From an uncultured Propionibacteriaceae bacterium (GTDB lineage: Bacteria > Actinomycetota > Actinomycetes > Propionibacteriales > Propionibacteriaceae), in assembly GCA_936941515.1 (NCBI GenBank), contig CAKZJI010000028.1:1-10396 (forward strand): a DNA stretch of 10,396 nt, given 5' to 3'. The position numbers and the translations under genes are program-made. Shown in pieces: positions 1 through 7,332 of the stretch (positions are counted from its first letter, which is position 1; the number at the start of each line of letters is the position of its first letter). The notes below the pieces were generated by a model. It worked only from the letters and a program-made list of their open reading frames with translations. It ran no database searches and was not told the origin of the DNA.

Positions 1-409
1 ACACACGGTCGTGCAGCAGTGCATCATCCACCTGATCCGCAACAGCTTCCGCTACGCCGGCCGGCAGCACCGCGACGCGATCGTGAAGTCCCTCAAACCG
101 GTGTACACGGCCCCATCCGAGCAAGCGGCCAAGGACCGGTGTGCCGAGTTCGCCACCAAGTGAGGCGACCGGTATCCGGCGATCATGCAGCTGTGACGCA
201 ACACGTGGGCAGAGTTCGTACCGTTCCTGGCCTACGACCTGGAGATCCGGAAGGTGATCCGCACGACCAACACCACCGAGTCCATCAACGCGAGGTACCA
301 CCGGGCCATGCAGGCCCGCGGGCACTTCCCCAACAAGCAAACCACGCTGAAATGCCTGTACCTGGTGACCCGCTCCCTTGACCCCACCAGCAGGGGCCGG
401 GCACGCTAG
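1..409 (+). pseudogene. IS256-family transposase, C-terminal part, broken by two nonsense codons
   Basis: Reading from base 2, the frame gives a classic IS256/mutator-type transposase C-terminus: a VQQCIIHLIRNSFRYAGR block, then LKPVYTAPSEQAAKDR, then WAEFVPFLAYDLEIRKVIRT, TNTTESINAR and the end SLDPTSRGRAR before a TAG at 407-409. In active relatives this region holds the last part of the DDE catalytic domain. Two in-frame TGA codons interrupt it, at 161-163 and 194-196. Both sit where family members normally have tryptophan, so each is most simply a TGG to TGA change. The product cannot be made full length and the gene is dead. The 5' part lies outside the window. Family assignment is from recognised motifs, not a search. 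Confidence 0.88.
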
Positions 410-526
410 GCGATCAGGTAGAAGCCCACACTCAACACGTTCGCAACCACCTTCCCTGGACGATTCGACCAAACCACTCACTGATAAAAACCACCGGACC
501 CTACACACCGTTAATCGGACAGACCC
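1..526 (+). mobile_element. Remnant of an IS256-family insertion sequence, right-hand end
   Basis: The broken transposase is followed by about 117 bases of non-coding, locally AT-richer DNA. This ends near an inverted-repeat-like stretch at about 505-526 (its reverse complement begins GGGTCTGTCCGATTAACGG). IS256-family ends commonly carry such GGG-initiated terminal repeats a short distance past the transposase stop. The opposite terminus and the 8-9 bp target duplication lie outside the window, so the boundary is inferred and approximate. Confidence 0.5.
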
Positions 527-883
527 TGACGGGGACACGCCGATAGCCCACGCCCTCGCCGACGTTCCTGAGGAGTTCGCAGACCTGTCCTGACCTCAAG
601 CCCACTGGGTTGCCGTGTGCCGGAGGTGCAGCACCAGGCTGTGGCGCTGCTGAATCTTGTGCGGCGCCGGATCGAGCTTCACGGTGACCGGATCGTCGGT
701 CTGTCAGGGAGAACGGCTGCAGGAAGACGACCCTTGTCGCAATCCTGGCGCTGGCGCTGCGGGACTACACGGGTAGCGTGAAGATCACCGACATCAATCC
801 AGAGCCTGATCGGGTCAGCCTCCGCTAATACGAGCTCAAGGTCCTGGGCCGTGTCCAATCGGAGGGTCCGGGGTCTTGGCCTC
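410..883. other. Non-coding decayed stretch between the IS remnant and the DUF3097 gene
   Basis: Apart from the putative IS end (505-526) and the Walker-A fragment (641-840), I see no intact gene here on either strand. A frame ending ALADVPEEFADLS just before a TGA at 591-593 looks vaguely protein-like but runs back into the insertion-sequence tail, so it is not a gene. The stretch is best read as debris of disrupted genes. Confidence 0.5.
641..840 (+). pseudogene. Frameshifted fragment of an ABC/AAA-type ATP-binding protein
   Basis: From 641 one frame reads VALLNLVRRRIELHGDRIVGLSG up to about 708. After an apparent one-base deletion, the frame starting at 709 continues ENGCRKTTLVAILALAL and then RDYTGSVKITDINPEPD. 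Joined, this is a P-loop nucleoside-triphosphatase segment: a beta strand, a Walker A of the form GENGC(G)KTTL with one glycine changed to arginine (AGG codon at 721), and a following helix. The frame stops at TAA 826-828. No Walker B, signature motif or rest of the protein follows, because the DUF3097 gene begins about 70 bases later. This is a relic of a larger ATPase gene, perhaps lost when the neighbouring insertion sequence arrived. The exact family cannot be named. Confidence 0.55.
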
Positions 884-889
884 TACTCT
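884..889 (+). promoter_or_regulatory. -10-like box TACTCT for leaderless DUF3097 start
   Basis: The hexamer TACTCT ends seven bases before ATG 897. This TANNNT spacing would put transcription start at or next to the A of the start codon. No convincing -35 is visible. The same hexamer at the same spacing precedes the MBL hydrolase gene on the other strand. Confidence 0.45.
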
Positions 890-896
890 GGGGCGA

Positions 897-1742
897 ATGG
901 ACCGATACCGCGACGATGTGCTGAAACCCGGCTGGCAGAAGAGTCACCTCAAGAAGACCAGGGATGTTCCCGTCGAGAAGGACATGGTGGTGGAGTTCGA
1001 CGACTTCTGCGGTGCCGTCGTCGGCTGGGAGAACGGGATCGTCATCCTGGAGGACCGCAGGGGGAAGCGACGCAGCTTTCCCTTCGGCCCGGGGTTTCTC
1101 CTAGAGGGGCAGCCTGCCGCGCTGCGCCCTCCCCTCAGGGGAAACGCGCGTACACCCCGTTACACCGCGTCCGGCTCACGCATCACCGACGAGCCAACCC
1201 GTGCGAAGGTTGCCCTGCCGTCCCGCATCTACGTGGAGGGCCGTCATGACGCGGAGCTGGTGGAGAAGGTCTGGGGCGATGACCTGCGGTATGTCGGCGT
1301 CGTCGTGGAGTACCTGGGGGGCATCGACGACCTGCCCGCCATCGTCGCGGACTTCAGCCCCGAGCCCGGCCGGCGCCTGGGAGTGCTGGTGGACCACATG
1401 GTTGCAGGCAGCAAGGAGTCCCGCATCGCAAAACAGGTGGCGAAAGCCGGATACGGCGACTACGTGCTGGTGACCGGGCATGAGTTCATTGACATCTGGC
1501 AGGCCATCAAACCCGGAAGGATCGGCCGCAAAGCCTGGCCCGAGGTCCCGATGGACCAGGACTTCAAGAAGGGAACGCTCAAGGCCCTCGGCCTGCCGCA
1601 CCAGGACCAGGCTGACATCGCCCGCGCCTGGCAGGCCATGCTGGCCCGGGTGCGATCCTGGGACGACCTGGAACTGCAGTTGATCCAGCGCATGGAGCAA
1701 CTGATTGACTTCGTCACGCAGGACCACATCGAACAGGGTTGA
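897..1742 (+). CDS. DUF3097 family protein (TOPRIM-like, actinobacterial)
   Basis: The 281-residue product matches the actinobacterial DUF3097 family: an N-terminal DDVLKPGW block, FCGAVVGWENGIVILEDRRG (residues 37-56), then SRIYVEGRHDAELVEKVWG (109-127), YLGGIDDLP (139-147), RRLGVLVDHMVAGSKESRIA (159-178), VTGHEFIDIWQAIKP and a C-terminal LIDFVTQ. The VEGRHD glutamate (E114) and the D166-H167 pair in LVDHMV resemble the acidic positions of a TOPRIM fold; that is inference, and the function is unknown. In many actinobacteria this gene lies just upstream of hrcA-dnaJ, as here. Start: ATG 897 is preferred because it matches the usual family N-terminus and lies seven bases after TACTCT. An upstream TTG at 876 with GGAGGG at 861-866 would add seven residues and cannot be excluded. 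The gene appears intact despite the decayed DNA directly upstream. Confidence 0.9.
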   Translation: MDRYRDDVLKPGWQKSHLKKTRDVPVEKDMVVEFDDFCGAVVGWENGIVILEDRRGKRRSFPFGPGFLLEGQPAALRPPLRGNARTPRYTASGSRITDEPTRAKVALPSRIYVEGRHDAELVEKVWGDDLRYVGVVVEYLGGIDDLPAIVADFSPEPGRRLGVLVDHMVAGSKESRIAKQVAKAGYGDYVLVTGHEFIDIWQAIKPGRIGRKAWPEVPMDQDFKKGTLKALGLPHQDQADIARAWQAMLARVRSWDDLELQLIQRMEQLIDFVTQDHIEQG

Positions 1743-1837
1743 TTCGGGCAAGGACGGAGCCCCGGTGACAGGTTCGGCCAATGCGGCCTTTCGACACCTC
1801 GACACGCGCCGCTGGACGATTCCCACCCAGTGGTGGA

Positions 1838-1843
1838 TAGGCT
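1838..1843 (+). promoter_or_regulatory. -10-like box TAGGCT for leaderless IMPase start
   Basis: TAGGCT ends six bases before ATG 1850, placing the expected transcription start on the start codon. A weak -35-like TGGACG lies at 1813-1818, with a 19-base spacer. There is no good Shine-Dalgarno before the ATG, which supports a leaderless message. Confidence 0.45.
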
Positions 1844-1849
1844 GATCGC

Positions 1850-2650
1850 ATGGACACGGCAGCCATCCTCGATCTCATCAGGGAAACCGCTGAGACAGTC
1901 ATCAACCCCCGGTTTCGATCGTTGCAGGACGAGGATGTGGACTCCAAATCCTCACCCGGCGACTTGGTGACGGTCGCGGACCGACAGGCTGAGGAGATGA
2001 TGACGAAAGCCCTGCGAACGGCCTTCCCCAAGGCCCTGGTGGTGGGGGAGGAGGCGGCATTCACCGCACCGGAGCTCCTGGAGCAGCTGCCCGAGGCTGA
2101 GCACGCCTTCGTGATCGACCCCATCGACGGGACCAGGAACTTCGTCCACGGCCGGATCGAGCATGGCGTCATGCTGGCTGAGCTGCGCCGGGGAAAGGCG
2201 ACGCGCGGATGGATCTGGCAGCCGCAGACGGACCGGGCATACGTGACCGAGCGTGGAGCCGGGGTCTGGCTGAATGATGAGCCGATCAGAGGCAGCCACC
2301 CCAAGAGGCCACCGCTGGGCGCGACATCGAAGGAAGGCCTCCACGGCTTCACCGGCGATGGCGTGCTCTCACCCGTCGTGTCGACCAAATACGCCTGCGC
2401 CTTCGACTACCCGCGCATCCTCCATGGTGAGATCGACTTTCTCCACTACACCAAGATCTGTCCCTGGGACCACCTGGCGGGAACTCTGATGGTCGTTGAG
2501 CAGGGCGGGACCGCCCGAACCCTCAACGGCCTGGAATACAACGCCGCATCCACCGGCCAGGGACTGCTCGTCTCCTGCTCACCCGATGCCTGGCAGGTGG
2601 TCAGGGGTGTGTGGCCGACTACACCAACGGCAGACTCCGCCGCACCGTGA
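1850..2650 (+). CDS. Inositol-monophosphatase-family phosphatase
   Basis: This 266-residue protein has the metal-binding signatures of the Mg2+-dependent, lithium-sensitive phosphatase superfamily: DLVTVADRQAE (38-48), GEE (66-68), DPIDGTRNF (90-98) and the C-terminal PWDHLAG (206-211, with D207 as the third metal ligand). These residues bind two or three Mg2+ ions and activate water to remove a phosphate monoester. Length is normal for the family, and there is no signal peptide. The substrate cannot be told from motifs: inositol-1-phosphate, histidinol phosphate (HisN type), fructose-1,6-bisphosphate or 3'-phosphoadenosine phosphate are all used by relatives. No biosynthetic neighbour helps. 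The gene starts with an apparent leaderless ATG, and its last 32 bases overlap the end of the convergent hydrolase gene. Confidence 0.9.
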   Translation: MDTAAILDLIRETAETVINPRFRSLQDEDVDSKSSPGDLVTVADRQAEEMMTKALRTAFPKALVVGEEAAFTAPELLEQLPEAEHAFVIDPIDGTRNFVHGRIEHGVMLAELRRGKATRGWIWQPQTDRAYVTERGAGVWLNDEPIRGSHPKRPPLGATSKEGLHGFTGDGVLSPVVSTKYACAFDYPRILHGEIDFLHYTKICPWDHLAGTLMVVEQGGTARTLNGLEYNAASTGQGLLVSCSPDAWQVVRGVWPTTPTADSAAP

Positions 2651-3473
2651 CGCCCTTGGCAGCCAGCTGATCGTAGATGACCGGAAGAGCGGAACGCATC
2701 GTCTCCTCGTCGAATGGCCACTCTGCGGCCTGAAACGCATCCTCCAGCTTCGTTCCCTGCGACATCAGATGCTCGACGGTGCCATAGACCATCGCGATCT
2801 GCGCGCGCTGCCGGAAACAGAACTCCCGGTCCACGACGAATCCCCCAGTCGGATCCCCTGGGCGGCCATGCCCGGGAACGAACCGCATGCTCTCCGTCGT
2901 GGCCCCCAAGACGTTGTCGAGGACCCTTGGCCAGTTCCCTGCATCCGAACTCGGCCCGAATTGGGGATCGCCCGCGGACTCGATGAGATCACCCATGAAC
3001 ACCACATCCTGGTCAGGCACCAGGACGACGAGATCGGCGTTGGTGTGCGCGGCGCCGAAGTGCAGCATCTCGATCCGCACCCCCCGCAGGTCAAGGGAGC
3101 TCACCAGGGAGAAGGTCTCCCTGGGCCTGGGGAGCTGCGACAGGCCGATGGACTCTGCCGCCGCAAGAACCTCCGGCTCCACGTGCTTCAGCAGGTCCTC
3201 GTGGGCGATGACGCTGACATCGGTCATCCCGGCGGTGCCGAACCAGTGGTCGTGATGGGGATGCGTGACGACCACGTGGGTGACGGGCACCGGCGACAGG
3301 GAACGGGCCTGCTCCAGCAGCTCACCCCCCTGCTCCGGGGAGGACCCGGCATCAATCAGCACCGCCCGTTGCTCTCCGGAGACCAGCCCAACGGTCACCC
3401 CGTGGGGCTGCAACGAGGTGACGCTCACATGCGGGGTGATGTCTTCCCAGCCGCCCATGGAGTACTTGGTCAT
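2619..3473 (-). CDS. Metallo-beta-lactamase-fold hydrolase
   Basis: The 284-residue product carries the MBL-fold metal ligands in order: the H71-x-H73-x-D75-H76 motif in VVVTHPHHDHWFGT, H143 in HFGAAHTNADLVV, D162 in VVFMGDLIE and H202 in FVPGHG. This is a dinuclear zinc hydrolase core. The GAAHTNADLVVLVP and FVPGHGRPGDPTGG blocks resemble the large group of uncharacterised MBL hydrolases, including beta-lactamase B-like and quinoprotein-relay-like members, rather than glyoxalase II or RNase J. No signal peptide is seen, so it is probably cytoplasmic and not a secreted resistance enzyme. Substrate unknown. ATG 3473 follows a TACTCT box by seven bases with no Shine-Dalgarno; an in-frame ATG at 3458 is a less likely start. 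The gene is divergent from hrcA and overlaps the IMPase tail by 32 bases. Confidence 0.88.
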   Translation of the reverse strand: MTKYSMGGWEDITPHVSVTSLQPHGVTVGLVSGEQRAVLIDAGSSPEQGGELLEQARSLSPVPVTHVVVTHPHHDHWFGTAGMTDVSVIAHEDLLKHVEPEVLAAAESIGLSQLPRPRETFSLVSSLDLRGVRIEMLHFGAAHTNADLVVLVPDQDVVFMGDLIESAGDPQFGPSSDAGNWPRVLDNVLGATTESMRFVPGHGRPGDPTGGFVVDREFCFRQRAQIAMVYGTVEHLMSQGTKLEDAFQAAEWPFDEETMRSALPVIYDQLAAKGVTVRRSLPLV

Positions 3474-3480
3474 GGGGCTG

Positions 3481-3486
3481 AGAGTA
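3481..3486 (-). promoter_or_regulatory. -10-like box TACTCT for leaderless MBL hydrolase start
   Basis: On the minus strand TACTCT ends seven bases before ATG 3473. Transcription would start at or beside the start codon. The box lies about 30 bases from the divergent hrcA -10, so the two promoters share one short intergenic region. Confidence 0.45.
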
Positions 3487-3516
3487 CAGGCCGCGCGACC
3501 ATTGCGCGCTGTGCTC

Positions 3517-3522
3517 TAGACT
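3517..3522 (+). promoter_or_regulatory. Probable -10 (TAGACT) of the hrcA-dnaJ-rsmE operon
   Basis: TAGACT directly abuts and slightly overlaps the left arm of CIRCE, the usual arrangement in which HrcA binding blocks the transcription start. I see no clear -35 at 16-18 bases upstream (CGCGAC at 3494-3499 is poor). The box is therefore assigned from position and from the CIRCE overlap. Confidence 0.45.
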
Positions 3523-3546
3523 GGCACTCGAATGCTGCGAGTGCCA
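3522..3546 (+). promoter_or_regulatory. CIRCE operator (HrcA binding site)
   Basis: This is a perfect 8-bp inverted repeat, TGGCACTC at 3522-3529 and GAGTGCCA at 3539-3546, separated by exactly nine bases. It matches the core of the CIRCE consensus (TTAGCACTC-N9-GAGTGCTAA), with the central GCACTC/GAGTGC fully conserved. It lies immediately upstream of the hrcA ribosome-binding site, so HrcA autoregulates the operon: it represses at normal temperature and releases on protein-folding stress. The site is established by sequence; binding is inferred from the family. Confidence 0.95.
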
Positions 3547-3561
3547 ATCGAGGAGGTGACC

Positions 3562-4569
3562 ATGCTCGACGAGCGAAAACTGAAGGTGTTGCGGGCTATC
3601 GTCACCGACTACGTGGCCAGTCGTGAGCCTGTCGGCTCCAAGGCCCTGGTGGAGCGGCATCAGCTGGGAGTCTCCCCGGCGACGGTGCGCAACGACATGG
3701 CGGTGCTGGAGGAAGAGGGCTACATCGAACAGCCCCACACAAGCGCAGGACGCATCCCCACCGACAAGGGATACCGGCTGTTTGTGGACCGGCTCGCCAC
3801 GGTGAAACCCCTGTCCGCCGCCGAACGCCGGGCCATCAATGCCTTCATGGCGGGGGCGCTCGACGTCGACGACCTGGTGACCCGCACCGTCCGGCTGCTG
3901 GCTCAGCTCACCCATCAGGTCGCCATCGTCCAGTACCCGCAGGCTCAGCGCAGCACCATCGCCCATGCCGAACTGGTCACGCTGGCCCCCGGGAGGCTGC
4001 TGGTGATCCTGGTCAGCTCCACGGGGCGAGTTGATCAGCGGCTCCTGGAGCAGCCCGGCCTGAGCGCAGAGGCAGCCCACATTGCGAACCTGAAGCTTCG
4101 CGAGGCGACCCTCGGCCTCACCGCAGCTGAAGCGGCCGCCCGGATCGCGGCGGCACTTGATGAGCTGGAGCCCACGCTGCGCCCCCAGGTCACCCCGGTC
4201 TTCACCATCGCCCTGGAGATCCTCGGTGCCGAACCCGTCGCCCAGGTTCTGGTTGCGGGCGTCCCCAACCTGGCGGGGCATTCCTTCACCACAGGCCTGC
4301 GCCCCCTGCTTGAGGCCTTGGAGGAGCAGGTGGTGCTGCTGCGTCTGCTGGACGAGGCCGCAACCGATGACGTCACTGTGCGCATCGGCACAGAGAACAC
4401 AACCCAGGGGTTCCAGTCCACATCCCTCGTCGCCTCCGGCTATTCGGTCGGCAGCGAACGTGCCGCGTCTCTCGGAGTCGTCGGCCCAACCCGGATGGAC
4501 TACCCATCAACCATCGCATCCGTACGCGCAGTTGCGCGATACGTGAGCCGCATCCTGACGGAAGGCTGA
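3562..4569 (+). CDS. hrcA: Heat-inducible transcriptional repressor HrcA
   Basis: This is a 335-residue HrcA of normal length. The N-terminal winged helix-turn-helix reads [20 protein letters not shown] (36-55) followed by [19 protein letters not shown] (58-76), which is diagnostic. The rest is the GAF-like dimerisation/effector domain, with the typical C-terminal [20 protein letters not shown] region. HrcA binds CIRCE and represses chaperone genes; GroE normally keeps it active. ATG 3562 is chosen because AGGAGG at 3551-3556 lies five bases upstream. An in-frame ATG at 3532 falls inside the CIRCE spacer, lacks a ribosome-binding site and would add ten non-family residues. It is first gene of an operon with dnaJ (2-base gap) and rsmE. 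Confidence 0.97.
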   Translation: MLDERKLKVLRAIVTDYVASREPVGSKALVERHQLGVSPATVRNDMAVLEEEGYIEQPHTSAGRIPTDKGYRLFVDRLATVKPLSAAERRAINAFMAGALDVDDLVTRTVRLLAQLTHQVAIVQYPQAQRSTIAHAELVTLAPGRLLVILVSSTGRVDQRLLEQPGLSAEAAHIANLKLREATLGLTAAEAAARIAAALDELEPTLRPQVTPVFTIALEILGAEPVAQVLVAGVPNLAGHSFTTGLRPLLEALEEQVVLLRLLDEAATDDVTVRIGTENTTQGFQSTSLVASGYSVGSERAASLGVVGPTRMDYPSTIASVRAVARYVSRILTEG

Positions 4570-4571
4570 AG

Positions 4572-5744
4572 TTGAGCAAGGACTACTACGACATCCTCGG
4601 CGTTGAGCAGAACGCCTCCACCGAGGACATCAAGAAGGCGTACCGCCGTCAGGCGATGAAAGTGCACCCTGACGTCGCCCAGGGGCAGGATGCGGCGGAG
4701 AAATTCAAGGAGCTTAGCGAGGCCTACGAGGTCCTCAGTGACGCGAACAAGCGCGCCGTCTACGACCGCGGCGGCGATCCGCTGGGACGCGGCGGAAGTG
4801 GTTTCGGCGGTGCGGGCGGATTCGGAGGGACCGGCTTCGGCGGTGGCTTCGACTTCTCCACCATCATGGATGCCATGTTCGGTGGCCAGGCCAGCCGCGG
4901 TCCCCGTCCGCGAACCCAGCCCGGTCAGGACTCCCTCGTGCGTGCGTGGCTTGACCTGCATGAGGCGGTCTTCGGATGCACCAAACCCATCAAGATCGAC
5001 ACGGCTGTTGTCTGTCCGAAATGCCACGGCGGCGGTGGGGAGCCCGGTTCCCAGCCGGTCACGTGCAGCACCTGCCGCGGCCAGGGTGAGGTGACGACCG
5101 TGCAGCGCAGCTTCATCGGCGATATCCGCACCGCCCAGCGCTGCCCCACCTGCCAGGGGTTCGGCACCATCATCCCGAGCCCCTGCGTCGAATGCTCCGG
5201 GGAGGGGCGGGTCCGCACATCCCGCACCATCTCCGTGCGAATACCGGCGGGGGTGTCCACCGGCATCCGCATCCATCTGGAGGGACAGGGGGAGACGGGG
5301 CGCGGCGGAGGCCCGGCCGGCGATCTGTATGTCGAGCTGACGGTCAACGAGCATGAGCGCTTCCGGCGTGATGGTGACAATCTGGAGACCGTGATTCCAA
5401 TTCCCATGACGGCGGCTGCTTTGGGCACCAGCGTGGACGTCACGTTGCTGGAGGCCGAATGGGAGGAGTCCGCACCGGAGGACCGGCAGCTGAGCGTTGA
5501 GGTGCCGGCAGGCACGCAGTCTGGGGAGCGGATTCCCGTGAAGGGTCGCGGCGTGCCTCGGCTGCGCGGCGGCGGACGTGGCGACCTGGGCATCACATTC
5601 ATCGTCGAGACTCCCACCAAACTCGACGAGAAGCAGCGAGACCTGCTCCGGCAGCTGGCGGAGATCCGTGACGAGACCCACATTGAGGCAAAGCATCCAG
5701 GCCCCAAGGGAGTGATGGGCTGGCTCAAGGAGACCTTCGGGTGA
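4572..5744 (+). CDS. dnaJ: Molecular chaperone DnaJ (hrcA-linked DnaJ2 type)
   Basis: This full-length type I DnaJ of 390 residues delivers unfolded proteins to DnaK and stimulates its ATPase. The J domain occupies residues 1-67, with the HPD motif at 32-34 (KVHPDVAQG). A Gly/Phe-rich linker spans 68-105. Four CxxCxGxG zinc motifs follow: CPKCHGGG (C148, C151), CSTCRGQG (C165, C168), CPTCQGFG (C191, C194) and CVECSGEG (C205, C208). The two C-terminal substrate-binding beta domains come next. It starts at TTG 4572, two bases after the hrcA stop, with GGAAGG at 4560-4565 inside the hrcA end; no upstream ATG is available. The hrcA linkage marks it as the DnaJ2 of actinobacteria, distinct from a DnaJ1 usually found with dnaK-grpE. 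It should be induced with hrcA through CIRCE. Confidence 0.97.
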   Translation: MSKDYYDILGVEQNASTEDIKKAYRRQAMKVHPDVAQGQDAAEKFKELSEAYEVLSDANKRAVYDRGGDPLGRGGSGFGGAGGFGGTGFGGGFDFSTIMDAMFGGQASRGPRPRTQPGQDSLVRAWLDLHEAVFGCTKPIKIDTAVVCPKCHGGGGEPGSQPVTCSTCRGQGEVTTVQRSFIGDIRTAQRCPTCQGFGTIIPSPCVECSGEGRVRTSRTISVRIPAGVSTGIRIHLEGQGETGRGGGPAGDLYVELTVNEHERFRRDGDNLETVIPIPMTAAALGTSVDVTLLEAEWEESAPEDRQLSVEVPAGTQSGERIPVKGRGVPRLRGGGRGDLGITFIVETPTKLDEKQRDLLRQLAEIRDETHIEAKHPGPKGVMGWLKETFG

Positions 5745-6475
5745 CCGATGCGCTCTTCCTGGCGTGTTTCGGTGACGTCGCCGCCGGCGACATCGTCGAG
5801 GTCTCCGGCACAGAGGCCCGCCACGCCGTGGCCGTGAGGAGAACGACGGTGGGGGAGAGCGTGCTCATCTCCGACGGACGGGGACGAGCGATCCGCGGCC
5901 CCGTCGTGACAGCCGAGAAAACCCGGCTCGCCGTTGAGGTCGCCGAGATCCTGTGGGCACCGGAGCGACGGCACCGTTTCGTCGCGGTGCAAGCGCTCGC
6001 CAAGGGAGACCGCTCGGAGCGTGCGGTGGAGACCATGACCGAGCTGGGGGTTGATGAGATCCTCGCATGGCAGGCATCCCGTTCCATCGTGCGCTGGACC
6101 GGGGAGCGTCGCGAGAAATCCCTGGCGAAGTGGTCCTCGGCGGCCCGGGAGGCCACCAAGCAGTCTCGTCGCCTCCGCGTCCCTCAAGTGTCCTTCGCCA
6201 CGACAGCGGGGGTGGCGGAACGGATTAGAGCCGCTGGGTGTGCCCTGATCCTCCATGAGTCGGCCGACATCCCCATCGGGCGGGCCGACTTGCCCGATGA
6301 AGGCGAGATACTCCTGATCATCGGTCCCGAGGGCGGCGTGGCGCCAGAGGAGCTGGAGGAGTTCCAGAGGCTCGGGGCTCAGCCCGTCCTGATCAGCGAC
6401 GCCGTCCTCAGGACATCCACTGCGGGGGCGGTTGCGCTCGGCCAGCTCTCCCTGCTCCTCCAACAGCTCCGCTAA
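5741..6475 (+). CDS. rsmE: 16S rRNA (uracil1498-N3)-methyltransferase RsmE
   Basis: This 244-residue SPOUT-class enzyme uses S-adenosylmethionine to methylate N3 of U1498 in helix 44 of 16S rRNA. Seen: an N-terminal PUA-like region with [10 protein letters not shown] (25-34), then [20 protein letters not shown] (84-103), [15 protein letters not shown] (130-144), and the trefoil-knot cofactor site [18 protein letters not shown] (191-208) plus [15 protein letters not shown] (219-233). The latter replaces the commoner LRTETA with LRTSTA, a mild change. The GTG start overlaps the dnaJ stop by four bases (GTGA), with AAGGAG at 5727-5732 eight bases upstream, so translation is probably coupled. It is last gene of the CIRCE-controlled operon. 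Its stop codon interlocks by four bases with that of the convergent lipid kinase gene, leaving no room for a separate terminator. Confidence 0.95.
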   Translation: MTDALFLACFGDVAAGDIVEVSGTEARHAVAVRRTTVGESVLISDGRGRAIRGPVVTAEKTRLAVEVAEILWAPERRHRFVAVQALAKGDRSERAVETMTELGVDEILAWQASRSIVRWTGERREKSLAKWSSAAREATKQSRRLRVPQVSFATTAGVAERIRAAGCALILHESADIPIGRADLPDEGEILLIIGPEGGVAPEELEEFQRLGAQPVLISDAVLRTSTAGAVALGQLSLLLQQLR

Positions 6476-7320
6476 CGGCGGATCAGCACAGCCCCGGGCT
6501 GGATGCTCAGGTGCAACCGCCGAGCGGGGGGCATCAGGTCCCCATCCACGTGAACCGGTGCGGGGGCAGGGGAGCAGACTTCGACGTGTGTGGATTCCCA
6601 ACGCTCCAGGCGCGCGGCAGGCCTGGGGTCGTGCAGCAGGCCGCGGGCGGTGATACCCAGCCAGTGGCCGGGACGCTCCGGCCAGATTCGGATCGCGTGC
6701 AGGAGGGCGTCATCGGGTCTTGCGCCCGGGAACAGGTGGGCCAGCGGCAGCCTTCCGACGTTTCCCACCAGCACGCTCCAGGCCGCGACTGGTTCTCCGT
6801 TCACCTGAAGGTGCATTGGCCTTCGCTGAAGCACCCGGAAACCCGCGTCAGCATAAGCCAGCCAGCCGATACGCCGCTTCAACCGTGAGGACACCTGAGC
6901 GATCGCCTCGGCGTCGCGTCCCATGCCGCAGGCCACCAGAAACGGAGTCGGCGGCTGGGCGTCAATTTTGGCCCAGCCGATGTCGGCCCGGACGATGCGC
7001 CCGCGCAGCGCCCGTCTGAGCGCCTTAAGTCGTCGTGGCAGCCCCAGGTTCCGGGCGTATATGCAGGCAGTTCCCGTCGGGAGGATACCCAGGGGAACCT
7101 CCGTGCCAGCCAGAACTCCGGCTACCAGGCGGACGGTGCCATCCCCACCCGCCACCACCACTGCATCGCATCCGTCCTCCAAGGCCTGCCGGGTCTGCTC
7201 ACTGCCAGGGGACTCCGGGGTCGTCTGGTATGTGCGGATCCTGGTCAGCTTCTGCAGGGCGGCCTCCGCGCGCGCCGCCCATCGGTGACTCGGGTTGAGG
7301 ATGAGGGCGGTTCCGGTCAT
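6472..7320 (-). CDS. Diacylglycerol/sphingosine kinase-family lipid kinase
   Basis: The 282-residue protein has a DAGKc catalytic domain: the beta strand TALILNPSHR at the start, the ATP-binding VVVAGGDGTVRLVAGVLAG (54-72), and PLGILPTGTACIYARNLGLP (76-95). A C-terminal beta-rich domain contains VHVDGDLMPP. Relatives phosphorylate diacylglycerol, or act in phosphatidylinositol or glycolipid synthesis, at the inner membrane face using ATP. The second motif is usually GTGN-D/L-ARN; here it is GTACIYARN, with the glycine-asparagine replaced by alanine-cysteine. Catalytic activity or substrate preference may therefore differ. The ATG follows TACCGT by six bases without a Shine-Dalgarno, suggesting a leaderless message. 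It is divergent from tgt with only 22 bp between start codons. Exact substrate unknown. Confidence 0.87.
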   Translation of the reverse strand: MTGTALILNPSHRWAARAEAALQKLTRIRTYQTTPESPGSEQTRQALEDGCDAVVVAGGDGTVRLVAGVLAGTEVPLGILPTGTACIYARNLGLPRRLKALRRALRGRIVRADIGWAKIDAQPPTPFLVACGMGRDAEAIAQVSSRLKRRIGWLAYADAGFRVLQRRPMHLQVNGEPVAAWSVLVGNVGRLPLAHLFPGARPDDALLHAIRIWPERPGHWLGITARGLLHDPRPAARLERWESTHVEVCSPAPAPVHVDGDLMPPARRLHLSIQPGAVLIRR

Positions 7321-7326
7321 GGCATA

Positions 7327-7332
7327 ACGGTA
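7327..7332 (-). promoter_or_regulatory. -10-like box TACCGT for the lipid kinase, leaderless
   Basis: On the minus strand TACCGT ends six bases before ATG 7320. It overlaps by two base pairs (7331-7332) the opposing -10 box of tgt. No strong -35 is visible upstream, in what is tgt coding sequence. Confidence 0.45.

Noticed and set aside
161..196. TGA read as tryptophan (recoding) in the transposase
   Set aside because: All other genes in the window use TGG for Trp and TGA as a normal stop (for example hrcA, dnaJ, tgt), so the transposase is simply broken.
378..593. Small plus-strand open frame over the IS tail ending ALADVPEEFADLS
   Set aside because: It begins inside the transposase in another frame, crosses the putative IS end and has no ribosome-binding site or recognisable family.
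1776..1790. GGCC-N5-GGCC with trailing Ts after the DUF3097 gene as an intrinsic terminator
   Set aside because: The stem is only four base pairs and the T-run three bases; too weak to support in GC-rich DNA.
3532..3561. Upstream ATG at 3532 as the hrcA start
   Set aside because: It lies inside the CIRCE spacer, has no ribosome-binding site and adds residues absent from HrcA; ATG 3562 has AGGAGG five bases upstream.
2496..3626. 376-codon plus-strand open frame across the MBL hydrolase gene
   Set aside because: It is antisense to a gene with all MBL metal ligands, runs through the CIRCE region, and its translation is Arg/His/Pro-rich without family features.
4925..6601. Very long open frame (over 550 codons) on the minus strand opposite dnaJ and rsmE
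   Set aside because: It is a high-GC shadow of two unmistakable plus-strand genes, with low-complexity Pro/Arg/Ser composition and no recognisable domain.
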